From NCBI GenBank assembly GCA_002483085.1, contig DLHF01000078.1, forward strand, positions 36,079 to 100,078: a stretch of DNA of 64,000 nucleotides, in the 5' to 3' direction. Shown piece after piece: positions 17,392 through 24,873 of this stretch. Made by a program: the position numbers and the translations under genes. Position 1 is the stretch's first letter. Each line of letters opens with the position of its first letter. Under the pieces are notes generated by a model. That model was not told the origin of the DNA. It made no database searches and was given only the letters and a program-made list of their open reading frames with translations. Source of the stretch: Ignavibacteria bacterium UBA7675. Its GTDB lineage: Bacteria > Bacteroidota > Ignavibacteria > Kapaibacteriales > UB7675.

Positions 17392-17430
17392 AGGAGGCCG
17401 GTAGCATATGCTGGCCTCCTTTATATTTTT
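17392..17430 (+). terminator. Rho-independent terminator after the rhodanese gene
   Basis: AGGAGGCC (17392-17399) pairs with GGCCTCCT (17413-17420), followed by TTATATTTTT. Confidence 0.8.
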
Positions 17431-17431
17431 T

Positions 17432-17640
17432 GTGGCACGGGCGTGTGGTGCAAGCGTTCAGTCGCTGTCACCGGTCGCACATCCCGCTTCGTCGCTGCTC
17501 GAAGGCCAGCCGCCTGATAAGCGATGAAGACTCACGTGCTCGCATCGTTCCTACGATAACTTCCAAGCGCGGCGGACGTGCTCGCATCGTTCCTACGATA
17601 CTTGCTGCGCGGTGCAACGACCAAGTGCCGAGCCAACACC
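17432..17640 (+). repeat. Interspersed repeat, copy 5, with an internal 23-base tandem duplication
   Basis: It starts GTGGCACGGGCGTGTGGTG and has CAGTCGCTGTCACCGGTCGC and a 3' block TGCTGCGCGGTGCAACGACC. Inside, a 23-base sequence is exactly repeated at 17536-17558 and 17578-17600 (period 42). Each unit holds the hairpin ATCGTTCCTACGAT, equivalent to ACCGTTCTTACGGT in copies 2, 3 and 12. Confidence 0.85.
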
Positions 17641-17722
17641 CAAAAACACTCTCTGTAACTCTGCCACAAGACGAGTGTTCTCGCTACTATTACACTGTGC
17701 ATCCACAACCCGGGACACTTCT

Positions 17723-18916
17723 ATGCACACACGCCATCTTCCTATGGCTCTTTCCCTGCTCCGCCCGCTGCTCAGCCTATGGATGTTCCTGCTGCTGATC
17801 CTTGTAGCTATGAGCCAGACAGCTTGCACTACACTCGACCCCGTTATCGCCGAACAATACACGAACGACTATGTGAAGCCGCAAAGCCGTGTAGCAGTGC
17901 ACAGCGTTGTACCAGCGGAGGCAAGCCGGGGAACACTTATTACTATTACAGGAAAAAATTTCAGCAGCGATCCCGCGATGAACAGGGTGATTTTCCCGCC
18001 TCACGAGTATGCACCCGTGCTCGAAGCCTCGGAAACACAGCTTCTGGTATCGACGCCGCCCACAGCCAAAAGTGGGAGAATTATCGTGCAGTCCGGTCTG
18101 TGGAGCGATACAAGCAAGGTATCGTGGACAAGTGTACCGATTGGCTGGGAACCGGTGTCGATAAAAGGAATTATATATTCTACTGTCAGACCCGGCCAGA
18201 TAGTGCGAATCGTCGGCAGGGGTTATTCTCCTGACATCAGCCAGCAGATTGTGTACTTTGGCCACCGGCGTGCTGCGATACAGGCGGCTTCGCCGGATAC
18301 ACTTACAGTTGTAGTGCCCGATAGCATACAAGATGATTATGTTGTGGTGCGCTCGCCATCCTATACTGCTATTTCAAGCTATAAATACCACGTCTTCAAT
18401 CCCGATGACTCGGTGAACCCTCGGTTTGGCAAAATCACTCTGTCCAATGTGCAAATTGGCTACCAAGACCACATGTATTGCTATGAAGACTGCATCGAGG
18501 AAATGTACCAGGAAGGCGCCGAGCTACTTTCCATGTCGAGTTCTTTCTATCCTCAAAATGACACCTTATGGTCGACAAAGTGGGGCGAAGCGCCGCCTTT
18601 AATTTTCGACAGACAAACTCTCGCAGTAAAGGCTGATGAAATCGTGTATCTTGGCGATGCACAAATCGACTGGTGCAGAATACCCTATGAACTCCATATC
18701 CCTCTGCACACCTCCATTGCAGTGGAAGCCATGCCCGAACGAGGACATTTTAAAGTAGAGCTAAAGGGAGAGCAGCTCGCTGGTATATTAGAAGCCCCTA
18801 TGATGGGAGGATCAGGTTCAGAATCATCAGGTAGTTGTCTATGCGCATGCACCAGATACATGACCTCCTACGCATTCCTTCCCGAAACCACACTGACTAT
18901 TGAATTTTGGTACTGA
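17723..18916 (+). CDS. Lipoprotein with two IPT/TIG (immunoglobulin-like) domains
   Basis: The 397-residue exported protein was not assigned to a named family. A hydrophobic segment ends with MSQTACTT, a plausible lipobox. Two IPT/TIG-like domains follow: about 55-130 (VVPAEASRGTLITITGKNFSSDP) and about 135-215 (YSTVRPGQIVRIVGRGYSPD). The C-terminal half contains short cysteine pairs (MYCYEDC, SCLCACT) and no known domain. The start at 17723 gives a compact signal region; MALSLLR at 17744 is an alternative. A cell-surface role is inferred. Confidence 0.82.
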   Translation: MHTRHLPMALSLLRPLLSLWMFLLLILVAMSQTACTTLDPVIAEQYTNDYVKPQSRVAVHSVVPAEASRGTLITITGKNFSSDPAMNRVIFPPHEYAPVLEASETQLLVSTPPTAKSGRIIVQSGLWSDTSKVSWTSVPIGWEPVSIKGIIYSTVRPGQIVRIVGRGYSPDISQQIVYFGHRRAAIQAASPDTLTVVVPDSIQDDYVVVRSPSYTAISSYKYHVFNPDDSVNPRFGKITLSNVQIGYQDHMYCYEDCIEEMYQEGAELLSMSSSFYPQNDTLWSTKWGEAPPLIFDRQTLAVKADEIVYLGDAQIDWCRIPYELHIPLHTSIAVEAMPERGHFKVELKGEQLAGILEAPMMGGSGSESSGSCLCACTRYMTSYAFLPETTLTIEFWY

Positions 18917-18997
18917 TCTGATCTCGTATTTTTTTCTTTGAAATACTGCTCTTCCCCGGTATTTTGAACAACCATTGTTTATACACGAGGTAGCACT

Positions 18998-19189
18998 ATG
19001 CCCCAGCACAAGGAGCGCACAACCAACCATAAGCCTGCTGATAACACGACCAGCTTTCGGAGCACATCATCGGGTACGCTGTACAAAAGGCCGTCGGAAA
19101 TTGTAAGGAACAGAGAAGTGCGTGCAATGATCGAAAAAGTAGAAAATGCGCGCAAGCACATAACAACCAACGACAGCACACCGCGATAG
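18998..19189 (+). CDS. Possible small hydrophilic protein (63 residues)
   Basis: GAGG stands about 8 bases before the ATG, and the frame is open for 63 codons of charged, mostly helical sequence (REVRAMIEKVENARKH). There is no known motif. It lies 46 bases before the next gene on the same strand. Coding is plausible but not certain. Confidence 0.5.
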   Translation: MPQHKERTTNHKPADNTTSFRSTSSGTLYKRPSEIVRNREVRAMIEKVENARKHITTNDSTPR

Positions 19190-19235
19190 AACAACAGCAA
19201 TTCACAAACTGTACAGCACCACAGCCACAACACCT

Positions 19236-19943
19236 ATGCCTTTTAATCTGCTGCTCTTGCCGTTGCTGGGAGGGTATATCTTTGTAAGCAACTGCAACTA
19301 CACAAAATTCCATTTGCTGCGCTACGACGGCAATCGCCTTCTGATACCGGGCACAGTAATAAGCGGCGCGGGCTGCCTTATCGCGTCGTCGGCCACTGTT
19401 GCTCTGCTAAAAATATACGCGCCCGGCATAATCGCATGGTGGCACCACATCGCCGCCGCAGCCGATCTCCATTTCCCCTATCTCGGCACAACGCTTCTCT
19501 CTTTTGTGTATGGCGCAATGCTGTGGCTGCCCGCCAATGCCCTGTACCCGGAAAAGAAAGCGATAGTACGAGCTATCAGGCAGCACCGCGACCCACTCGA
19601 ACTCATGCTCTACGACGCTTTTGCCAACGATGCCCTGCTCTCGCTCTCGCTCAAAAACGGCAAAGTATATGTGGGATGGCTTGCCGCACTCCAAGCGCCC
19701 GGCAATTCCCAGAGAATTGCAGTTCTTCCTCTGATGAGTGGCTATCGAAAATCGGAGGACAAAACAGTGGTGATCTCTACGTACTACTCAGGCACATATG
19801 AGAAAATGCTATCGGCACGCGACAGCGGATACTCGTTCCGCTCGATCGACGACTTCGCGATTGTCCTGCCAGTAGCCGAAATCCTTACCGTCAGTAAATT
19901 CGACCCCGGGTTTTTCTATTTGTCGCGGACAGACGACGACTGA
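19236..19943 (+). CDS. Membrane-associated protein of unknown function
   Basis: The 235-residue protein has two or three hydrophobic segments (about 2-17, 38-60 and 82-100). A soluble C-terminal part opens with a short strand pattern, LLSLSLKNGKVYVGWLAAL, that resembles an Sm-like or PRC-like fold and is followed by charged sequence. This family is not one I can name. The start at 19236 is the first ATG after the small upstream gene and gives a hydrophobic N terminus. Confidence 0.78.
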   Translation: MPFNLLLLPLLGGYIFVSNCNYTKFHLLRYDGNRLLIPGTVISGAGCLIASSATVALLKIYAPGIIAWWHHIAAAADLHFPYLGTTLLSFVYGAMLWLPANALYPEKKAIVRAIRQHRDPLELMLYDAFANDALLSLSLKNGKVYVGWLAALQAPGNSQRIAVLPLMSGYRKSEDKTVVISTYYSGTYEKMLSARDSGYSFRSIDDFAIVLPVAEILTVSKFDPGFFYLSRTDDD

Positions 19944-20185
19944 AAGCGTGTGGTTTCCCCCATTGCAAAGCGTCCACGACATCCCATCCTGTACACAACA
20001 CAGTACCGGATGCTGCCGCCGAGAATGTTCTGCCAGCCCTGCATTACCAGCTTTTAACAATTTCATAAAGATTTTGTAATTTGGCGCCATTCGTTTCCGC
20101 GCATGTTGGGCAAACACGGTATGAACCATCCTACCGGCGTTTCCGACTGGTCATTGCACACAGCCATTTTCAATTGCCCCTGTCC

Positions 20186-22066
20186 ATGAACTACCGCTCT
20201 GTGTTGTCGTTTCTGCGTTCTGCTATGCCCTTGTGGTGCACATTCGCCCTCTTCCAGTTTGTAGATGCAGTGGTGTATCCGCTGTTGCACACGCCTGTAA
20301 AATATTTCCAACCGGGCATCTATCTTACAAGCTGCCTCATGAACCTCGTATTTATCGCTTGGTTCTGGGCTCTGTACGCCGTTCTGCCGCACCGAGGGCG
20401 AAAGATTGCCGCAGTTGTCATAAGCCTTCTACTTACACTGCTTATCGTAACGAATGCCCTTGTGTATCACTACATGGGCGAATACCTATCGGTGTCGATG
20501 TTGTCGTTTGTCCACGCCGATTCCGACTATCTTGCCAGCTTCACAAAAGACTACTTGCTGAACTTCAATATGCTGTGGTTTGTGGCAATTTTTTGCCTGC
20601 TGCTTGCTCTGTGGTTTCCGCGTGCAGCTACTCCGCGCACAAAGCGCCGCACGGTTGTGTTTATGGCAGGTGCACTGCTGCTACCGTTGCTGTATCTCAT
20701 ACCGCTGAACCAAGTAAACCTATACGGCAGGCAGGCAATTCTGACCTCAACTGCATCTACAGGCTTGGCCATACGCGACTACTTGCGCTTTGTGGATTCG
20801 CCCGAACGGCTGAGCGCTTCGCCGCACATGGCAGTGCACTCTTCCGAACGCACGAACAACCGCGATTTTAATATCGTACTCATTGTGAACGAATCGTGGG
20901 GAAAACACGGGCTGCCATTCTATGGCTCGCGCGATACTATCATGCCTTTCCTCTCGCAATGGGTGGCCAAGAGCAGCAATCGCTTTTTTGTCTTCGAGCG
21001 CGCCTATACCAACTCCGGTGCTACCAATGTAAGCGTGCCCTCGCTGATGACAGGTGTTGGCCCCGAAGAACACGCAAAGAAACTGCATACGATGCCCTTT
21101 GTGTGGGACTGGGCGCGAGCGGCTGGTATGTCGACCCTGTTTGTATCGGCACAGCGCTATACGTGGGCCCATTTCGACCGGTTCTTCTTTTCGCCGGGAC
21201 CGGATGTGCGTATTACTGCCGACAACATGGATATGCCCGCAGTTAATAATACCGGCGTAGACGAGCTGTACGCTTCCGACCAGTTCTGCAAAGCACTCGA
21301 CAATCTGCCAAAGGAAAAACGCTTTTTTGCAGTGTACAATTCTAATGCTATGCACATGCCATTCCAGCAGTCGAGCAATTTTATCACCGAACAGCCCCCC
21401 TTCTCCCAGCCGTATTACAAGGCCGCCTGGCTGTTAGATAAAAGCTTTCGCAGGATATACGAAACGCTGCAAAAGAATGGCGAGCTCTCGCGCACTCTTA
21501 TTATCTTTACCGCCGACCACAGCGAATACCTTACCTCCGATTGCCACGACTGTACGCCGCGTATCACGGCGTTCAATAAAACAATTATGAATATCCCGTT
21601 TCTTGCATTTATCCCCGAATCTTGGCCCGCAGCGCGCCCCGCCGCCGTAGCAGCCCTTCGCGCCAACTGCTCGCGCCCGGTGGCAAATCTCGATATAGCA
21701 CCTACAGTTGTTGATGTTCTCGGCCTGGCAACGCACGAGGAAAACCGCTCTACTGCAATGGAACTCAAGGGCTCTGCTCTTACAACGCCTATGCCGCTGG
21801 GCCGCATGATTGTCTCGCTGAATACCAACGACATCCGGCACTGGGATCAAGAAGGTTTCAGTATATACGGCGACAGCTTCCACTTCTCCTTTTCTGGCAT
21901 CACCGGCAGCGAATACTTCGACCTCGTTTCCGACCCCGCCGAGCTGGTCAATACATGGAATAGCTTGCCCGAGAACCGCCGAAAGCAAGTGCTCCAGCAG
22001 ATCAACAGCATACCGCATCTCAAACGCATCTATAGCCGCTTTGTGGCAGCAACAGCAGGGCGATAA
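20186..22066 (+). CDS. Membrane phosphoethanolamine transferase/sulfatase-type protein (alkaline phosphatase fold)
   Basis: The 626-residue protein has five N-terminal membrane helices (to about 190), then a periplasmic domain of the sulfatase superfamily. The metal site begins with IVLIVNESWGKHGLPFYG. The nucleophile region is NSGATNVSVPSLMTG, with the threonine in GATN matching the phospho-acceptor Thr of EptA-type transferases. Later come FTADHSEYL and MNIPFLAFIPESW. This layout fits transfer of a phospho-head group onto lipid A, a glycan or a membrane lipid. The acceptor cannot be told. ATG 20186 follows the family pattern; an open 35-codon extension is rejected. Confidence 0.87.
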   Translation: MNYRSVLSFLRSAMPLWCTFALFQFVDAVVYPLLHTPVKYFQPGIYLTSCLMNLVFIAWFWALYAVLPHRGRKIAAVVISLLLTLLIVTNALVYHYMGEYLSVSMLSFVHADSDYLASFTKDYLLNFNMLWFVAIFCLLLALWFPRAATPRTKRRTVVFMAGALLLPLLYLIPLNQVNLYGRQAILTSTASTGLAIRDYLRFVDSPERLSASPHMAVHSSERTNNRDFNIVLIVNESWGKHGLPFYGSRDTIMPFLSQWVAKSSNRFFVFERAYTNSGATNVSVPSLMTGVGPEEHAKKLHTMPFVWDWARAAGMSTLFVSAQRYTWAHFDRFFFSPGPDVRITADNMDMPAVNNTGVDELYASDQFCKALDNLPKEKRFFAVYNSNAMHMPFQQSSNFITEQPPFSQPYYKAAWLLDKSFRRIYETLQKNGELSRTLIIFTADHSEYLTSDCHDCTPRITAFNKTIMNIPFLAFIPESWPAARPAAVAALRANCSRPVANLDIAPTVVDVLGLATHEENRSTAMELKGSALTTPMPLGRMIVSLNTNDIRHWDQEGFSIYGDSFHFSFSGITGSEYFDLVSDPAELVNTWNSLPENRRKQVLQQINSIPHLKRIYSRFVAATAGR

Positions 22067-22129
22067 CTGGGCACTTTTTCCGCTATCGTGCATACATAGC
22101 GCGTGCAATCCGGCAATACAGTGGCCTAC

Positions 22130-22200
22130 TGTCTTCGGCCTCGTGTTCTGTCTTTGCACCGCGCTGCACCGCCGCCGCGTGTTGCCCGCCCGCCAACCGC
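22130..22200 (-). repeat. Interspersed repeat, copy 6 (3' part only)
   Basis: On the minus strand it reads ACACGCGGCGGCGG, then TGCAGCGCGGTGCAAAGACA and GAACACGAGG (22140-22185). It lacks the GTGGCACGGGCG end and the central block. Confidence 0.75.
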
Positions 22201-22338
22201 GCATTGCTGCCATACGTTTGCCTTTACACCGTTGCTGCGGTATCATCAGGGCGATTAAACCTTTCCTGCCTACTCTACCTCTAACCGCACGTGCTACACG
22301 ACGCATGACAATTTTTACAATAGTTTAGGGTTATCCAT

Positions 22339-23361
22339 ATGCAAAGAATCAGAACACTCATAGTTTTTGCCGTAATGATGGCGCTCGCAATTCCCGCGTT
22401 TGCCCATAAAGATCACGACCAAAAGCGTGGAAAAAAGCACGGAAAGAAGGATGGCAATGAGCAGGTAAATATCTCGCCCGAACTGGCGGCTTCGCTCAAG
22501 GAAATGCGCGCTTCCCAACGGCAATGGGCGCAGGACAATATGGTGCCAACGCTGCTTGTGTGGAAACAGCAGTTCGACAACAATATTGAGCCCGCCGATC
22601 TCGCTACGCTCAATGGCTTGCGCTCCAAAGCAGCAGAATTCCGCAAGCAAAGACAAACGCTCATGGCAAAAGCTATGGGAGCACGTGCAATCGGCGACAA
22701 GGAAACGGCTAAGCAGTACAAAGATGCTCTGCGCGATCTCCGCGACGACCAGCACGACATCATGGACGAGCTCCGCCCTTTGATTACTAAATACAGCGAT
22801 ATCCTTGTTGCTATGCACGAAGAAGCTCGGCCTACCCTCCAATCGTGGCGCGAAACTCGTACCCAACGCTGGGCAGACTGGTGTAAAACAGCTTCTTCGA
22901 CAGCCAGCACCGACAACGATAAACAGTTTATCAGCCGGATTGAAGACCGCACACAGCACGGACACGAGCACGGCGGCAAACGCGAACATGGCAAACACGC
23001 AGTTGTGCGCTTCCTCTTGTGGGATGGCGTGAGCAATCCTGAAGACGAGCACGAGGCCGAAGGCCAAGCTTTCAACAAACCCGGCGAATCCCCATCCACA
23101 AGCCTAGGTCTGCAAAAAGCTTTTCCCAACCCCGCTGATGCACAGGCCAGCGTCGTGTTTACCACGCCCGCAGCCTCGGCTGTCACCATTACGCTGTACG
23201 ATGCAGCCGGAAATGTCGTGTCGGTGCCCGTGCACAGCACTTTTGCCGAAGGCCAACACACAGTAGACATTCCCACGCAGTCGCTTCCGTCCGGCAGCTA
23301 CCGCTACTCGGTAGAAGTAAATGGAACAACACAGACCGGGACGCTACAAGTAGTCCACTGA
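22339..23361 (+). CDS. Helical, His/Lys-rich exported protein with T9SS sorting domain
   Basis: The 340-residue protein has a signal peptide (to AFAHKDHD), a His/Lys/Asp-rich segment, then a mostly helical region (about 50-190). That region has regularly spaced charged residues such as KQYKDALRDLRDDQHDIMDELRPLI. A second His/Glu-rich stretch (HGHEHGGKREHGKH) follows. The last 80 residues form a typical T9SS type A sorting domain: LQKAFPNPADAQASVVF, ITLYDAAGNVV, LPSGSYRYSV. It should be secreted and surface-attached. The His-rich and helical parts suggest metal binding, as in CpxP/CnrX-like proteins, but this is speculative. Confidence 0.85.
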   Translation: MQRIRTLIVFAVMMALAIPAFAHKDHDQKRGKKHGKKDGNEQVNISPELAASLKEMRASQRQWAQDNMVPTLLVWKQQFDNNIEPADLATLNGLRSKAAEFRKQRQTLMAKAMGARAIGDKETAKQYKDALRDLRDDQHDIMDELRPLITKYSDILVAMHEEARPTLQSWRETRTQRWADWCKTASSTASTDNDKQFISRIEDRTQHGHEHGGKREHGKHAVVRFLLWDGVSNPEDEHEAEGQAFNKPGESPSTSLGLQKAFPNPADAQASVVFTTPAASAVTITLYDAAGNVVSVPVHSTFAEGQHTVDIPTQSLPSGSYRYSVEVNGTTQTGTLQVVH

Positions 23362-23390
23362 GGCAAATACGAGAACGCGTAGCAATAATA

Positions 23391-23424
23391 CAGAGACCGG
23401 ATAATGTCCGGTCTCTGTTTTTTA
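23391..23424 (+). terminator. Rho-independent terminator
   Basis: CAGAGACCGG (23391-23400) and CCGGTCTCTG (23408-23417) form a perfect 10-base stem followed by a T run. Confidence 0.88.
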
Positions 23425-23650
23425 AAGAAAAATACAGCTCTGCAACAGAACATTTGCGGCGTCTGTAGTTCTTTGTGCATTTTTGTGGCCGCTATGAGCG
23501 CAGGCTGCAAAAAACAATTGCTGTTGTTCTGCACAGCGGCCCGCCTGCAACTCTTTTGGTGCTTGTGTGGTTTGAAAAGCATTCGCAATATCAAGTCTCC
23601 GCTGGATACGTACATGTACCATCGCGGAATATTTTGAGGAGTAATTGTAT

Positions 23651-24502
23651 ATGACGACAACAGTATCTTCCACCCGAAGCTTTATCCGCCGCTGGCGTAG
23701 TGTTGTGGCTATGCTGGCGCTTTCGGTGCTGATGATCCACTGCTCGGACGATGGTATATCGTCGTTCAACCTGTTTACCGACCAAGACGATGTAAAGCTC
23801 GGCAAGGAAGTCGACCAGGAAATTCGCAACAATCCACAAGAGTACCCGATTCTGGGCCGCTCGGATGTAAAAGCATTCGTGAAAAACGTTGGCGACCAAG
23901 TGCTGAATTCCGACGAGGTGAAAAAGCGCGGTGTGTACGCCTATGAATACGAGATTATCAACGACGACAACACTGTCAACGCCTTCTGTACACCGGGTGG
24001 TTATATCTATGTGTACACGGGCCTTCTGAAATTCGTAGACAACGAAGCAACGCTCGCTGGCGTATTAGCGCACGAAATTGCCCACGCAGAGCGGCGCCAC
24101 GCTACCCAGCGCATGACCAAAGCATACGGTGTGCAAGTGCTTCTCAGCTTGGCACTCGGCGAAAATCCGTCGATTATTGAGCAAATGGTAGCAGAGATTG
24201 GCAGCAGCCTCGGCATGCTGGCCAACAGCCGCAGCGACGAAAGCGAAGCCGATGAATACTCTTTCAAATATTTGCAGGACACACAGTACTACCCCGGTGC
24301 TATCAAGTATTTCTTTGAGAAAATTGTGGCTCAGCAAGGCAGCTCCAGTGATATCCTCACCGATCTGCTCTCTACGCACCCCAATCCGGGCGAGCGCATC
24401 GCCGATGTAGATGCCATGCTTCAGGAAAATAATACGCCTGCGCCCACAGAGGGCACCATTTTTACAACGCGCTATAAAAACTTCCAGGCAACGCTGCCAT
24501 AA
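23651..24502 (+). CDS. M48-family metalloprotease lipoprotein (BepA/LoiP-like)
   Basis: The 283-residue zinc protease probably acts in periplasmic or outer-membrane protein quality control. A lipoprotein signal ends LSVLMIHC. The catalytic HEIAH lies in GVLAHEIAHAERRHATQRM, with the third ligand Glu in SDESEADEYSFKYL, and the M48 loop NAFCTPGGYIYVYTGLL. Residues after the catalytic domain end with LLSTHPNPGERI, usual for this family. GAGGAG precedes ATG 23651. A TTG two codons earlier is open but less likely. Confidence 0.93.
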   Translation: MTTTVSSTRSFIRRWRSVVAMLALSVLMIHCSDDGISSFNLFTDQDDVKLGKEVDQEIRNNPQEYPILGRSDVKAFVKNVGDQVLNSDEVKKRGVYAYEYEIINDDNTVNAFCTPGGYIYVYTGLLKFVDNEATLAGVLAHEIAHAERRHATQRMTKAYGVQVLLSLALGENPSIIEQMVAEIGSSLGMLANSRSDESEADEYSFKYLQDTQYYPGAIKYFFEKIVAQQGSSSDILTDLLSTHPNPGERIADVDAMLQENNTPAPTEGTIFTTRYKNFQATLP

Positions 24503-24523
24503 AAGCGCGTCGCATGCAACAAA

Positions 24524-24560
24524 AACACCCGGTAGCTCTCCGCTATCGGGTGTTCTTTTA
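24524..24560 (+). terminator. Rho-independent terminator after the M48 gene
   Basis: AACACCCGGTAG and CTATCGGGTGTT pair almost perfectly, followed by CTTTTA. Confidence 0.82.
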
Positions 24561-24568
24561 TGGAGAAA

Positions 24569-24854
24569 CTGTGCACAGGCGTCGCTGGCCGGAGCCGCCC
24601 TGATGGTCGGCTCTACCGGGCGTCGCTGTCGCCGGTCGTACAAGCCGCCTTACAAGGCGGCTTTACCGTCTTGTGGTGGCCCGAAAGACAGCCGCCAGTT
24701 TGGAACACGACGCGCCAACAAAAGCGATGAAGGCCGCACACCACGCGGCGGCAGTGCTGCGCGGTGCAAAGACCAAACGCGAGGGCGGAGACGACTCGGC
24801 GAGCCGTCTCCACACAACGACCACAATACCGTTTCCCAGAGACGGCACTGCGAA
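24569..24854 (+). repeat. Interspersed repeat, copy 7 (longest, about 285 bases)
   Basis: It starts GTGCACAGGCGTCGCTGG, then the stem GAGCCGCCC/GGTCGGCTC and the central block GCGTCGCTGTCGCCGGTCG. Next is a perfect stem AAGCCGCCTT/AAGGCGGCTT (24642-24663), followed by CACCACGCGGCGGC and TGCTGCGCGGTGCAAAGACC. The stem GGAGACG/CGTCTCC (24788-24812) and a final GAGACGGCACTG complete it. The last motif also ends copy 3, so it probably marks the 3' boundary. Confidence 0.85.
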
Positions 24855-24873
24855 AATCTTCTCGTTGCAGTTG

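Larger units (their letters stand above)
17385..17722. other. 338-base gap holding a terminator and a repeat copy
   Basis: The rhodanese terminator is followed at once by repeat copy 5. After about 17640 there are 80 bases with no clear element before the lipoprotein start. Confidence 0.5.
24503..24873. other. 371-base gap filled by a terminator and a long repeat copy
   Basis: The M48 terminator and repeat copy 7 occupy nearly the whole interval between two convergent genes. No gene is visible in it. Confidence 0.6.

Noticed and set aside
22413..23276. A 287-codon open frame on the minus strand
   Set aside because: It is antisense to a gene with a signal peptide and T9SS tail, and its serine/cysteine-rich sequence matches no family.
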